DNA of 64,000 bases, from assembly GCF_033958435.1 (NCBI RefSeq), contig NC_134167.1:4236001-4300000 (forward strand), in the 5' to 3' direction. This document shows positions 44,728-58,135 of this stretch, in pieces. The translations under genes and the position numbers were made by a program. Source of the DNA: Carettochelys insculpta. Lineage: Eukaryota > Chordata > Testudines > Carettochelyidae. The notes under the pieces were generated by a model that saw only the letters and a list, made by a program, of their open reading frames with translations, searched no databases and had not been told where the DNA came from. How positions within the stretch are numbered: the first letter of the stretch is position 1; each line of letters opens with the position of its first letter.

Positions 44728-47519
44728 ACAACCCCCTAAAAAAGAATCCAGCTTCTAGAGAACATGTCAGAACCTGCAGCCTCTGAGGGAGAAGCTTAAG
44801 GACTGTAGGACTCTCAAATGCATTAATGCTCAGGCAGTGCCAAGAACAGTACAGAAAGGAAGGGAAAGGAAGCTGGCTGGAGGAGCAGGGCTCAGAATGC
44901 AGCCAAGAGATATAAATTAAGAGACAGTATAGAAGCCACATGGGGGGACTTACGCTTCGGGCCAGATCTGGGTAACTAAACGGTAACTATTTAACGCCAG
45001 AGTCTCAGGCTCCTTCTGTTGCCTGCAGTAACTGACAAAGAAATGCCTCTCCTCTGAAAAGCGGCTAATGCTTTCAGCTGAGCCATGCTGATTTATTGCA
45101 GCTAAGGGTCTGGCTCACTGATGCTGGGCATATCCTTCAATGAAGGTGGCTTTGTGCGTTTGCATTTTAATAGCCACTTGGGCGGGGAAGAGGACAGTGA
45201 GGCTCCATTCTCTGCAGCAATCCCTCTGAAGGGCTCATCGGTGAAGGGAATTGGCGGAGACCAACAGCCTGCTTAGGAGCTGGAAAAGTTCCACGCGCCT
45301 CCCCGCCTCAGAGGCAACAAAACAAAACACAAGAAATCAGTCACTGCAAGAAGGTGGCCACCGGGCCCCCCAGCAGGAGAGGCAGAGTCTAAATTCCTCC
45401 CTCTTGACCAAGCCCCTAAAGGCCCCAGCAGAACAGGGGACACCCGTCATTATCAATCTGTGTTTTAAACATTCAGCAAAACCGAGGCAGCGAAGTATCG
45501 CTGCCCAGCTCCTGCTATCAGCACTTTCAAAGACCTCAGCTACACATGTACCGACACGACTGCAAGGCGTCTTGGGTGACTGTGGGGGAGGCTCTCTGCG
45601 GGTCAGGGAACACGTCAAGGAATGCAGAGGACAGCGATTTTGTCTGTACCGAGGCCCTAACCTTTTTTGTTCCCTGTTATCGCCTGATCACCCCCAGCTG
45701 CCAGTGTTGTTACTGGCATGTTGTCTAGCCCTGTCCAAAGGATGCCTAAGGGACGTGGGGGTTAAGAAAATCCACTGGTCATTGGCCCTGTGCCATCCTC
45801 AGTACCACTGGCACAGCTGAGGCTATTGTGGATGCAGCTCAGGGTGCAGAAGTATTCAGACCACGGGACTAGGAATCAGGACTCCTGGGTTCTGCCCTGG
45901 CTCTGAGAGGGGACTGAGCACTTGTGGCGAGAGCTGCTCAGTGGGAATGAGGACAGCTGCGTTCCTTTGGCAGGGAGCAAGTGGTATTTACAGGCGATTG
46001 GGTGTCAGGACTCCTGGGCTCTGTTCCCAGGTTGCACTGACTTGCTGTGTGCATCCTTGGGCTAGGGCCAAAGCCTGCTGGGAGACAGACCACTGCTGCA
46101 ACGGGTGCAGGATCTTCATCCCAGCTCACTTAGCATCCGTGTGCCGTCGCTCGCCACAAAGTGGGTGATGGTGAGACACGTCCATCTCACTGGGGAATGG
46201 GGGATTGATTTAATTACTGTCTGCAAAGTGATTTGAGAGAGGGAGAGGGGTCCAGTCACACAGCTAATGGAGGGTCAGAAATTAACAGTTAAGAATTTCC
46301 AGGAAAAATATTCATAACAAAGCAAAACAAAACCATTTTTAAAACTCAAACATTGTCCAGTTTTTAATTGTTTTCCATATCGTATTTATATCACATCCTT
46401 TTTATCTGGAAACACACACACGAAAATGTCACAAGAAACCAGCTCTCCTTTCCATGACAAAAAAGCAATTTTCATAAAAAATATTTTTTCAAGCAAGAAA
46501 TTTCCCCTAATGGTATAAAATGATCCACCGGAGTTTAGATAAATAATGACTCCAAGATTTCAAGAGATTCTCAAGGCACTTTTAATACCTCTTAGTGCAT
46601 TGGCTTATTGATGCAATGCTGTTGTGACTTGTTTATCCCCCCGTTAGCAGAATGGCTGGTGCTGTCTGATGTGGATAGCAGATTAGCAAGCACGCTCCCT
46701 GTAATTATCCTTTCTGCAATGCAAGGGGGAAGAGGAGAATTTTAGCAGCCTTCAGCCAGCACTCAGCCCCAAAGTTCAGGCAGATGGTGGGAGTTGACAG
46801 TTCAGAGTTGCCAGAAGGGAAGGGACAACTGTCTCTGGGTCAGCTCCTCCTCTGATCCTGCTGGGTGACAGAGGAAACTGACTTAGTGCACAAGTTGCAA
46901 GTCATTGCAGAGCTTCAAGCAGCGATTTGTGTCTGAACAAAACAAGCAAAGGCCTTCAGCCAATTATCCCGTGTTCCAGCACACTGCTGATGGGACCAAC
47001 TTCACAATTTTCTCATGAGCATTGTGACATTTCAGATTTGCAGTTGGGCTCCAGCTCCAGCTCCTGGAGTCATGGGAATGCCAGAGAATGGCAGCTGCCA
47101 TCGTTTAAAATAAAAAAGGTCTCTAGCTATCATGACTGTGGAAATGAGCTTGCAGATGTGACCCCACCTCCTGCAAAGGCTGATACATAAAGAACCGCAC
47201 ATTGGTTAAAAAAAAAACAACAAAACACTCATGATTTTTAAAGCCAATCTCCTGATTTGCAAAGGGTTGCAGAGTCCTGAGTTTTGACCATATAGGATTG
47301 GCAATGTTGCTGCTGCAATTGCTCAGAAACCTCACTCAAGATAGGTGTTTGTGCTGTGCTAAGCTCTGTACAGACACACAAAATCGAGGGTCCTGATTCG
47401 TCACTGCCCAGTGCCATTCAGAGGCATTGTAGGAGGAATGCTAACGTGAGCATTGAGGTACACAGCAGAAAGGAAAGAAAGAGTGTGGGCTGGTGAGTTG
47501 AGCATCTCTGGTGAACGAG

Positions 47520-47700
47520 GAGGTTGGGGATCTAACCCTGGTTCTGCTCCTGACTTGCTGCATGACCTTGGGTATCTCCTCTCACCTTCCACACCTTGTC
47601 TGGCTTGTGCATGGAGACAACAAACTCCCCTGGGTGGGGCTGTCTCCTGCTAGGTGTTTGTACAGCACCTAGCGCAATTGTGTCCTGATCACTAGACCCA
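47520..47700 (+). repeat. MIR/CORE-type SINE
   Basis: 'ttgctgcatgaccttgggta' is a MIR core. It is followed by 'gtttgtacagcacctagcgc' and 'aattgtgtcctgatca', a tail motif also seen near 2800, 20035, 29890, 30830 and 36820. Confidence 0.65.
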
Positions 47701-47925
47701 GGGTAGTCAATTATTTTTGTCTAGGTCCAAATTTCCTGGTTAAGGTCCAGATTCCAGAGAAAACAAAATAAAATAAATAATAAGTAAATAAAAAGGTTTT
47801 GGGGTTCATTCAATAGCATCTTATGGTCTTGATTTGGCCCCCAGTCCATCTATCAACTAATCGTGCTCTTGATGTGACAGCAATATACATAATCTATTTC
47901 AGGGCTCCGAGGGGAAGCCGTTACA

Positions 47926-48005
47926 TCTGACGAAGCGGGTCTTTTCCACAAAAACTTATGCTCCAAAAATCTGTCAGTCTAGAAGGTGCCACAGGATGTC
48001 TTGTT
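47926..48005 (-). mobile_element. Turtle 'gtcctgtggcacc' repeat, minus copy
   Basis: 'tctgacgaagcgggtctttt', 'cttatgctccaaaaatctgt' and 'aggtgccacaggatgtcttg', the reverse complement of the family. It abuts the plus copy that starts at 48010, giving a head-to-head pair. Confidence 0.75.
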
Positions 48006-48009
48006 ATTT

Positions 48010-48339
48010 GTAAGAGAAGCTGTGTTGGTCTGTATCTGCAAAAACAACAAGGAGTGCTGTGGCACCTTAAAGACTAAGGCATTTTAAGCTTTTGTGTGTA
48101 AAACCCATCTTGTCAGAGGCACTGGAGTGGAAACCTCAGAGGCAGGGCTATGTATGTACCAGCATATCAAAAGAAGGGACTTACTTATCAAGTGTAGGAC
48201 CAGTGTTAACAAGGCCGCCTCAGTCAGGCTGGATGTGTCCCACTCCCAGCAGTTGATGGGGAGATGTGAATACCAAGGGAGGGGAAATTGTCGTTGCAGT
48301 GAGATAACCATTATAAGTCCTTGTTCAGTTCTAATTTGA
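48010..48339 (+). mobile_element. Turtle 'gtcctgtggcacc' repeat with longer body
   Basis: 'gctgtgttggtctgtatctg', 'ctgtggcaccttaaagacta' and 'aacccatcttgtcagaggca' are followed by 'cagtcaggctggatgtgtcc' and 'cactcccagcagttgatggg'. The body after the head matches the body after the head at 48880. Both therefore derive from one longer element whose body is antisense to a Penelope-like coding relic (see 48880-49690). Confidence 0.7.
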
Positions 48340-48373
48340 TTGTGTTAAGCAGTCTGGTTTGGAAGTCTTTTTC

Positions 48374-48530
48374 TCAGACTCATAGAACACCAGAACTGGA
48401 TGGGACCTCGAGCAGTCAAGTCCAGTCCCCTGCCCTCATGGCAGGACCAGGCACCCTGTGCCACCCATGACAGATGTCCATCTAACCTGCTCTTTTGTAG
48501 AAGGAAAGCTCTATACATTCACCCTTCACC
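48374..48530 (-). mobile_element. CR1 LINE, short 3' fragment
   Basis: 'catagaacaccagaactgga', 'tgggacctcgagcagtcaag' and 'tccatctaacctgctctttt' match the reversed CR1 3' end. Confidence 0.7.
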
Positions 48531-48879
48531 ACAGTCCCTGAGCACAAGCAGTAACAATGGCAGCACGCTACGCTCACTTTATGACGACACCACAAGATGC
48601 AAGGCAGAGGCGAGTCAGACTGCTGCAGTCCCTGCCCAGAAACATTTACAACATAATTAATAAGCTACAATCACACGCTCAGTCACTGACACACACTGAT
48701 GTGACCCCATGTGAACCAGTAGAGCTATTTCAGGACAGACAAGCTGAGAGGGGGCTGGGTTTAACCAGTCCAGGACAGATTTGGGAATGGCTGGGGCATT
48801 CCTCCAAACTGATAGTACATGGACTAACAAATATGTTTGCTAGCCTCTAAGGTGACTCAGGACTGCTTGTTAATTGTAT

Positions 48880-49690
48880 CAGAGCGGTAGCCATGTTAGT
48901 CTGTATCTGCAAAAATAATGAGAAGTCCTGTGGCACCTTATAGACTAATAGATTTATTGGAGCAAAAGCTTTTGTGGGCAAAGACCCACTTTGTCAGAAA
49001 TTCCAGAGGCGGGTCTAACTATGCAGGCACGTGTGAAGAAGGGAGTCCCAATCAAGAGGAAAGCCAGAGCTGACGAGGTCAGTTCAGTCAGGGAGGATGT
49101 GGTCCACTGCCAGCAGCTGATGTGGAGGTTGAACATCATCAAGAGAGGAGAAACTGCTTTTGTAGTTGACCAGCTGTTCCTCGTCTTTGTTCAATCCAAA
49201 ATCCATGGTGTCAAACTTGCGAATGAATTGTAGCTCTGCAGTTTCTCTTGGGAGTCTGTTTCTGAAGGATGGCTACTTTTAAATCTGCTACCGAGTGTCC
49301 AGGGAGTTTGAAGTGCTTTCCTCCAGGATTTTGTATGTTACCGTTCCTGATGTCTGATTTATGTCCATTTATCCTTTTACGCAGAGACTGTCCAGTTTGG
49401 CTAACACATATGGCAGAGGGCACTGCTGGCACACAATATCATATATTACGTTAGTAGATGTGCAGGTGAATGAGCCCGTGGTGGTGCGGCTGATGTGGCT
49501 GGGTCCTGTGATGATGGAGCTGCTGGTGTAGCTGTGTGGGCAGCGTAGGCACTGAGGTTTCTTGCAGGGATTGGTTCCTGAGCTGGAGTTACTGCGGTGT
49601 GGTGTACAGTTTCTGGACAGTCTCTACATAAAAGCATAAAGCTCCAATAAATGTGTTAGTTTATAAGGTGCCACAGGATTATTATTGTTC
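48880..49690 (-). mobile_element. Penelope-like retroelement relic (GIY-YIG end) with inverted terminal repeats
   Basis: The minus frame 49211-49432 encodes SQTGQSLRKRINGHKSDIRN, then GGKHFKLPGHSVADLKVAIL. This matches the GIY-YIG endonuclease C-terminus of Penelope-like elements. Just upstream, another frame reads 'KPQCLRCPHS' and 'TNVIYDIVCQQCP', the Cys-rich linker before that domain, so at least one frameshift is present. The reverse transcriptase is missing. The distal end (48880-49000, plus sense) is the 'gtcctgtggcacc' repeat. A short inverted copy of it lies at 49636-49690. Confidence 0.75.
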
Positions 49691-51585
49691 TTGTTAATTG
49701 TGAAGCTAAAGAGTAATGCAGCTGCCCCTTCGAGTCTATTACACAGACATACTGATCTCTTGATTTTTGCCTCATAACAAAGTTCCTCAACAGGCTGAGC
49801 ATCCATCGTCACCCACAACAACCCGGCTGCTTTACGTTTCAGAATGACCCCCCTGGGAACAAGACAGCACAGTTTGTGAGATGTCCCGGAGGGCGCTTCT
49901 GCAGGAAGTTAGGTGTGCAGGGGCTGTGGCCATGAATGGAAGAGGTGGCTCACATTCCTGCCAGAAGACAGACGTAGGCAGACAGTTGTGAGAACGGCAG
50001 CCTGAGAAGAGGCAACATTTTAATTGTGTCCACCCTGCATTCACATACGCACAGTGCTCTGGCACAGAGGTGGGGAAAGTGTCTCAGAGGGTGACTGCAC
50101 ATTGCACATGGGCTGTCTCCCACATTCACACCACACCCAGCTCAGACCAACGGTCACTGAAAGTTACCGCCCTCCTCCGGTGACCTGTCCTCCTTCGTAG
50201 AGGGCCAGGGAGGCGAGATTCTGGAAAGCCCCTTGCAGGCACTGCAGAGGGGCCTGTTTTTCAACAAGCAGGTGCCCAGGACTGTCTGAAAATCAGACCC
50301 TTTTCAGGGCTGTCCAGCCAGCCAGCCCCAAGCTGAGCACCTCCCAGCTCCCACGAGCTTTTGAGCTCCTTGGCCAAGAAGTGCAAAGCATGGAATTACC
50401 ATGGGAGAGGTACTGGGGGGGTGGGGGGCAGGTCACAGTTCAGCTCCCCCACACAACTACCCACATCATTAAAGTCTGCCCCCAGGGTCCTGAGGAGCAA
50501 CATGTCCCGAGTCACAGAGCAAGGACCAGCTGGCTCACTTCTCCGCAATGCGCCCCAGCGCACCCGCAGGGCAGGGGAGCCGTACCTGATCCTTTGCCAT
50601 GGCCCTCAGTCTGATACTTATCGAGAGCACCAAAGACAAAATACAGAAGCAGGTGGGCAAACTTGTGTGGGAGACCAATGCTCTGGTCCCCGTTCTGCAT
50701 GGCACCAAGCGGTCTCCTGCCAGGTCTCCACGCAGATCTTGCGGCAGTGTACCAATTTGGCCTGGTCTCCAGGGTTTACCAGTAACCTCTGCCTTATTTC
50801 AACATATCTTTGCATGTCCCCACACTCGTTTTTGCATTTCAAGCAACGGCAGATGAGCTACTGGGACAATGAGGCCTGTGCCCAGGAGTCCTGGCCAACT
50901 AGGTGCCCAAGAAAAATGTGGTGCCACTGTGCCCCAACCTGCTCTGCCTGGTGCTGCTCCTGGGGAGCAGGGTCAGGCATAGAGGCCTGCTCCCGTCCAC
51001 CCACCCAGCACTCTTGCTGTAGGAGACTGGAGGTGGAAGGGCTCCCCACGTCCCCCAGCTCAGGCCCAGGGCCCTATAAATCTGTTATCGGTCTCTAAAC
51101 GCAAGTCATCTCTGAGCCCTTTCCCAGAGGTACCACAACTGTACTGTACCAAATTAGCTGCATTGGCGTCAACTGCCCTCCAGCAACAGCCTCACAATAC
51201 TGCTGTCCCCGTGACAACGACAGCTCTGGCCACAGCTCTGAGCTCTGCTTCCCCAGAGCTGCAGCAGCGGGAAATCTGCCCGTCACCTTTAAACCCTCTC
51301 CCATGTTTCCGAAGTGCCTCTCCCGCCCACTTTGGTGAGCACACAGCTGCGGCTCCGGTAAAGCTCTGGATAAGCCAGTGACTGCTGCCTGGTGTGGGGC
51401 AGGAGCCTTGGGTTTCCTTAGGCTCTGGGTGGAAGGGTAGTGGAAGATCAGCTGCAGAATAACTGCAGAAATCAAACCACCTATTGGGGCAGTGCAGAGG
51501 AGCGATCTTTTTAACTGCACGTGGCTGTTCCGATACAGCTCCCGTGCAGGTAGCTATTCAGTAGATGCTGTTCGGTCTTGCTGTG

Positions 51586-51650
51586 GGTGCAAGGGACTGG
51601 ACTTGATGGCCTCTCGAAGTTCCTTCTAGTTCGATGAGTCTACAACTCCA
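51586..51650 (+). mobile_element. CR1 LINE, 3' tip
   Basis: 'gggactggacttgatggcct', 'ctcgaagttccttctagttc' and 'gatgagtctac' are a plus-sense CR1 3' terminus. Confidence 0.7.
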
Positions 51651-52870
51651 TTAAAAATGCTTTTTGCCACTGTAACTTGTGATGCCTCTCAAGAACTTAT
51701 AAGTGATATCTGTAGGTTGTCCACGTTTCAGACCCATACAACATTGGTAGAATAACCAGCAACCTTGGTGTCTGTTTGAATGCTGCAAACAAACAAACGC
51801 TGCACTGGCCCAGCTCAGATGGTGCTGGATTTCTGTGTCCATATCTGCCTTGGATGAGAGATGACATCCAAGGAAGAGGAAATGACTGAACTTCTCCAGT
51901 ACTTCTCCACTGACTTTAACAGCTGGAGCATGTGGTACCTCCTTTGCAGAGGGCTGATGGAGCACTTTGATCATCTTGATGTTAAGTGCGAGACCAAGAA
52001 ATGTGCAAACATTGGCAAACACATTCAGAATAGAATGAATAGCTTTCTCAGAGTGGGCAAAAACTGCATTGTCATCAGCATCCTGCAGTTCCACGAAAGA
52101 TGTGGCAGAAATTTTACTCTTAGCTTTCAGCCGGCTACACCTGAACAGCTTTCCATCCATTCTATGAATGATTTCAATGCCAGCTGGGAGCTTCCCAGCA
52201 ATTAGGTAAAGAATGATGACAATAAAAACTGCAAACATGGATGAGGCGATGATGCAGCCCTGTTTGACTCCTGTTTGTACTTTGAAAGATTCACTCTGCA
52301 AGCCTGTACTACTCAGAACAGTCATTCTCATGTTGTTTTGAAGCAACTTTAGGACTTAGATGTATTTATCAGGCCATCCAATCCCTGAAAGTACAGTGCA
52401 GGGGGCACAGTGATTTACTCAACGAAAGGCTTTAGTCAGATCAGTGAAAGCCACACACAATGGTAACTTTTCCTCCCAACACTTTTCTGGCAGCTGCCAT
52501 GCTGTGACGATCACAGCCACAGTTCTATGACGTGGTCAGAAACCACTCAGTGACTCTGATAAATTTTCTTCTGACAAGAGCAGAAGGCGAGCGGCAAGGA
52601 TCCGCGCCATAGCTTTGCCTGCAGTGGCCAGGAGCGAGACACCACAGTAGTTTCCACAGTCCCTTTTCTTGCAGAGGGTGACAATCAGGGTGTGCCTCAT
52701 TTCCCTGGCAGTCTCCTACTTTGTCCAGATTGTAAGCATGAGCACATCAAGCTGCCAAATTTGCTCTGGGCAACCATCTTTAAACATTTCATGGGGATCA
52801 AATCCGGACCTGCTGCCTTATTGTTTTTCATCTGCCTCATGGCACTGTGTACCTCTCAGTGACCCACTCA
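51651..52870 (-). mobile_element. LINE reverse-transcriptase relic
   Basis: The minus frame 51651-52346 encodes MRMTVLSSTGLQSESFKVQT, GVKQGCIIASSMFAVFIVII and FVELQDADDNAVFAHSE, the palm region of a non-LTR reverse transcriptase (GVKQGC, then xADD). The aromatic residue of the YADD/FADD box is Asp here (DADD). Upstream, 'KNNKAAGPDLIPMKCLKM' in another frame is the finger region, so the copy is frameshifted and dead. It is not CR1 as seen elsewhere in the window; the clade is not assigned. Confidence 0.75.
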
Positions 52871-55689
52871 ACAGCATAGCTGATGTCACCTCTCCAATCC
52901 AGCGAGCAGAGGTCACTGCTGCACAGTGACGGAGCTGTCCTCCTCCACAAGGGACTGCCTGTGCTCTCCTGCTCTTCCAAAGCAACGACCTGGGGAGGGC
53001 AATTTGAACTCTGGCCTCACACAAAAGGTCTCAGAGCCAGGAGCCAGAAGGCCAGGGCTTGGCACAATCCGTTCTGTCCTCGAGATGGAAGCAACAGGCT
53101 TCTGTTCCAAGGCTGCATCGGGCCAGACCGTCAGCACTGCTCCATGGAAGTCAAAGAGACGGTGTGCTAAGGCTGGGTTGAGCAATCTTTTTATACTGGG
53201 CCGCTCTTTTCATCCCTGCAATTAGCAGAGTCCTGCCAGCCCACCCAATGTTATCTAAACCGACAGAAATTTCCATTATGTTCATATGAAAAACAAAGAA
53301 AACCCCCTTATGACAGTTCATGTCCCCCATGGTGAGGTACTGGCAATGTTACAAGGGGCGAGGCTTTGGCCCAGCCCAGAGCAGCACCGGGATACCATTC
53401 GCTGTTTGGTTCTGCAGCGTGGTTCAGGGACCCTCCTGAAAGAGGGAAAGCTTTTTTGTGTATTCGTGCTGCTTCCCTTCTCCCTAGCCAGCTGTGCTGG
53501 TCTGCCTGGAGCTGAGAAAAAACTTAACCTTCCAACGACTTGTTGCTTCAAAGGGGAGAGACTCAGGGAAGGGAGGAGAGGCAGGGGACAGGCAGCTCGG
53601 CCTCACAGTCTGGGGTTCCATCCTAGAGCTGTGCAGCAGCTGTCTGCACTTGGGGGTGGGTATCACTGAGCATCAGAAAACTGCTGTGCAAAGAGCCCGA
53701 GAGCGGGGATGTGAGCCAGCTTGCTGGGAATGCTCAGACACAGAGGGCTCAGGGAAGGCCAGGGAGTGGTGTGGACACAAACCACAAGTGCCAGAAGAAA
53801 GCTGGGAGATGTGGGGCAGTCAATCCTGGCTCAGTTAGGTGTCCAAAGCGCCCTCTCTGCACCAGGGTGCAAGCTGTATTGGGAACACCAGGGATGTTTT
53901 TCTTTCGCTACCACAGGTCCCAGCTGGCTTCACAGAAGCTCTGCCTGGCGCAGCCCCATGGCAGCACTGCCACCTCTGGGGAGGAAGGCCGCAGACAGGC
54001 ACACGGCACCACACAAACAAGCAGGAAGGGGGAAATTTTGGTCAGGAGCCTCAGGCAAAGTCCTGGGTAAAGTCCCGCTCTGCTGTCCCCTGCTCTTGCA
54101 TCTGTAACATACCAACTAGGCAGACTGGAAGGGAGATCTCAGCCCCAGCGGCGGGCATGCATCGCTGGGGTGCACAGGCCTTTGCCCAGGGAGACAGAGA
54201 GGTAGCAGGCCTGAAAATAGCCAACGGCGTCAGTTCCATCGGCTGTCCCAGGGAGGTGACGCACAGTGTGGACAGACTGTATGCGCCCCAGCGCCCTGCC
54301 AGCTCGCACCAGCCGCTGCCCATGTCCCCGCTGGGAGAAGAAGAGTCCCTTAGGGTTTGAGAGGGAGCTTTACCCTTTAACTCCACTTCCCCCTGACACT
54401 CCATTTCACTCGCCCAAGAGCTGGGCGCCTCCCTCCAGACTTCTCTCTGCCTGGCTCTGCTGCGGGGGGGTTGTTGTGTCTTTTTCAGAAATGGGGCCTT
54501 ATCGGGGTGAGCAGACTGGAGTGATCGCACAGAGGGCAGAACACAGGCAGGTAGACAAAATAACAGCTCGGCAGCCCTGCATGCCGGGCCTGGGCTGCAG
54601 CCAGAGGAAGGAGAGGGCACAGTTATCTCCAGCAGGTTGCAGGTTCAAGGGCAGCCACTTGTTTCCCATATTGTGACTCTGAGGTAGCGCCCATTTACTG
54701 TACTGCATGGCGGGACGGGTGAGAGATGAGACGCAATGGTGAAACAGAAGCTGATGAGAAACAGAAAAGGAAGTCTCCCTGTCCTCCGGCCCCATGCTGT
54801 GCCATGGCAGCAGGGGTGAACAGTCTGGCCAGGATGCAGGGCTGCTCCAGTGAAGGGACTGTGCCATTGGCATCCTCCACTGGCTTGTCCAAACCCAAAC
54901 TGCGCATCAGCATCCATCCCGCTGCTTCCCCAAGAAAGTGCTAGGGCAGGAGGGGATGCGGGTGTGGGAGTTTAGGGGTGCTGTAATTATCGGCCTGCCA
55001 TTGCCAACAGGAATACAAGAACCTAGGGACAATGGAGATGGATTCCATAGACCCGACGGCCAGAGTTCCCACTGACTTAGCTGTGCTCAGTCCCTCTGAC
55101 ACACAACCCTTCTCTAAACGTTTGAGGCAGACTGGTCATGGGCGAAAACCCAGCTGAGAGCACCGCGAGTGTGAGCTATGCTGATGGCTCTCGGGCACCT
55201 TTACAGACAAGTCCAGCTTCCTCGCTGGGCTCTGCATCTCTACCCTCATACAACGGGTACAACAGACTTTCAGAGCCAGCCCTGCACCTCCTTTGGCCCC
55301 AGAAGTACACAATCAGCCTGCAGCAGTGCCAGATTTACTCCACTACGTGTCAAACACACGACTGAAAACTAAGGGCGAGCATTCTTCCTCAGCATAATGA
55401 CGTATCAAAGCTCTGGGAAGTCATGTTCAGTTGTGAGCATTTGACAGAACCACAGTAACATTTTGCTGAGTTACCAACACCAACCATTCCTGGCGTGCTT
55501 GTAGAGTGGAGCTTGTCCTGTCTGAGAGAGACAGATGTCTTTAGAATATTTGTAGGTGGACTCAGCACATTAAATGGACTAATTTTTACATGCTGAAAAA
55601 CAAACAAACAAACTGGGAATGGTCATGAAGAATAGCGAGTTGCTCACTTTGCCTTACTTTACACACACACACGCAAAGAGTCAGTTACT

Positions 55690-55822
55690 ATGTTCCCTCT
55701 ATTTTTCCCTCCAATCAATGGGCAGAATAAATTTTGTTACGTGCACCAGTAAAACACATGCTCTCAGCTGAGAGTGCTGTGCTAACCAGCTGGGCAGCAC
55801 CTGAATCTCTCTCTTACAGGGT
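55690..55822 (+). mobile_element. Palindromic 'gttccct' MITE fragment
   Basis: 'tgttccctctatttttccct', 'cagaataaattttgttacgt' and 'gctaaccagctgggcagcac'. Confidence 0.6.
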
Positions 55823-57888
55823 GCACTGATCTGTTATCTTGCTCACCATCACTTATTTGCTGTCTCTGAAAACCAGGCCTGCACATCTCGGGTCTGACAC
55901 CTAACATATGCAGTGGGAAGGGAGCCCAAGACATTAGTCCTTGTCTCAGAGGCCTGGCATGAGGAAGGACCTGATCCCAGACTCGAGCAAACACAGGGCT
56001 GACACTGCAGATCTAAGCAGCCCTAAGAAGTGTTTGGCACAGAGCACTCACTCAGAAACATCGTGTCATCAAGTGGTACCAGAACATCCCAACACAGGGG
56101 ATGGGAAAAAAAAAATTCCAAGGCTAAGAGAACTGCACTGGCCTCTCCTAAAAGACGAGCTCAGGATGACAGCATGCAACAGAGATGCTTTGATAGAACC
56201 AGCGCGTGCAAGACGACGGGGGCAGTTACTAACTCTGTCAGAAGGGTAGTGCTCACCTTTGTGCAGGGGAGGGAGGGTTATAAAGATGTATCTCAGAGGC
56301 AATATCTTTGTCTGATGCAGGGAGACACAGAAAGTCCTGCCAGGCCCTGAGCTGGTCTATGGTTACAGGCACACATGCACTAGCGGTCCAGGGGAGTCTG
56401 CAGCCAGCCAACACTGCGCTTCATCTGCTATAAACCTAGCCAGGTGCCTTTGCCCATTAAAGGATCTTGTGGCCATTGGGTGGTTCACTCCCAGTCTGCT
56501 GTGCCAGCTGTCTGGATGGGGTTGGGGAGGCATGCAGAGGGAACACACACCCAGAGCCAAACATCTACCAGCATCTCTCCACAACACACACCCAGAGCAG
56601 TGGCTACTTCTGACTATTTTAGCATTAAGCCCTCAGTCCCTCAGTTTCCCCATCAGTAATTCTGACATCCCTCCCACTTTGCAGGAAGTAAATCAGTTCC
56701 TGGTTCTCAAATGCCTAGGGTACAATGCACGCCTGGGCACAGGGCCAGCCCAAAGTCTATGCCCTCCTTAAGCCCCGCTCAAACTGAAGCCCAAGGTCTT
56801 TGGGCTTCCGCTCACAGGAGCTCTGAGTGGTGCATGGGCCACGTATACGAGCACCTCATGGGCAAGGGACCAGAGAGCTGCTCAGCAGCATTCTTGTGCA
56901 TGGGTCACACGGCAGTGCTGCTGCGTCAGAGCTGCTGGGAATTCTCACTGGGACATAAGAACTTAGTTGACCGGCTTTTTCCAATGCCTGGACGATAACT
57001 GAATACTCAGCTGTTTGACGTTGACTTGCTCTCTTCTGCTCCTTGGAATGCTGATGTAATCCCAGGGCTGAGCTTTATACAAACAAGGCTCTTATTATGA
57101 CACAAGCCAGTCCCCAGAGCATCCAGTCCCTGAACGGAAAGAGCCATGCTCCTTTACCAAACAGAAGGCTCTTTCCCTCCCTCTCTTTCACACTTTCCAA
57201 TCCCCTACTCCTCAGTGTCCTGCCACGTTAAAAGGCCTCCAGCAGGCCCAGATGGCTTATTTTGGCAAACCAAAGACTTTGGTAGCTCAGTAGCCTTCCA
57301 GTAGCTCTGCAGAGCTGGAACTATCCTTCAGGACATGATAAAAAGACATTGTTCAATATGCTTCCCCCAACCGTTTGCAGCAATCATGTCTTGATGAGTT
57401 ACACTGGACTGACAGTGGCAGAAAAGGGTCACGCAGATAAACTGAAGCAGGTCACATCTCAACGCACCCTGGGTTGGGGTCAGCAACCAAAATAGCAAGA
57501 ATCATTTCTTTCAATTCGGTAAAAACTCAGTAATGCAAGAGCTGCAATGCATGTGAACATGAGACAGTCCTTATTACATAACACCAAACCATACTTTTCG
57601 TAACCCCTATTTTAAGAACAGTGCACACACAATGATTTGTAATGCGATACATGGTTACAGCAGGACATTCACAAACTTTTTACATATTCTATTTCTCCAC
57701 ACTTTGTGTGTATGTTTGTATCTCTGTCTCCCTGACTCTCACTCTCAAACCATCTTTGTCTCTCTGGAGGACGCTGGGGGGGATTATCCAACATTTTGAG
57801 ATCACATATTGTTTGCTATTTAGATATAATTTGTTCATTTGGGGGCTTTTAGACATTCAGTGCTCATCGAAAATAATCAAGAGGGTGG

Positions 57889-57917
57889 ATTTTTTTTTGT
57901 TTTGTTTTTTGTTTTAC
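57889..57917. repeat. T-rich tract
   Basis: Run of T with scattered G ('ttttttttttgttttgtttt' and onward). Confidence 0.85.
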
Positions 57918-58135
57918 TTTGCAATTATAGTGTCAGGAGCCACAAAGAAGTCCTTAAAGAGCTCCATGCAGCTGCAGAATTGCAGGTTGCAGACTCCTGC
58001 CTGGGTGAATCAAAGCTCTGCAGAGCCAGATCAAGTACTTTGCACCACTTCAGTCCCACTTCAGCTCTCAAAATAGTATCCATTTGCAACACACACTGGA
58101 GAGCTGCACCAAGAGAATATGGCCCCTATTCCTAC

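Noticed and set aside
50361..51098. 245-codon open frame on the plus strand
   Set aside because: No domain, low-complexity composition, no splice or promoter context.
56250..56350. Donor-like 'acaaag/gtgagc' on the minus strand as BMP1 exon 1
   Set aside because: The upstream frame has no Met-signal peptide and no tolloid prodomain motif.
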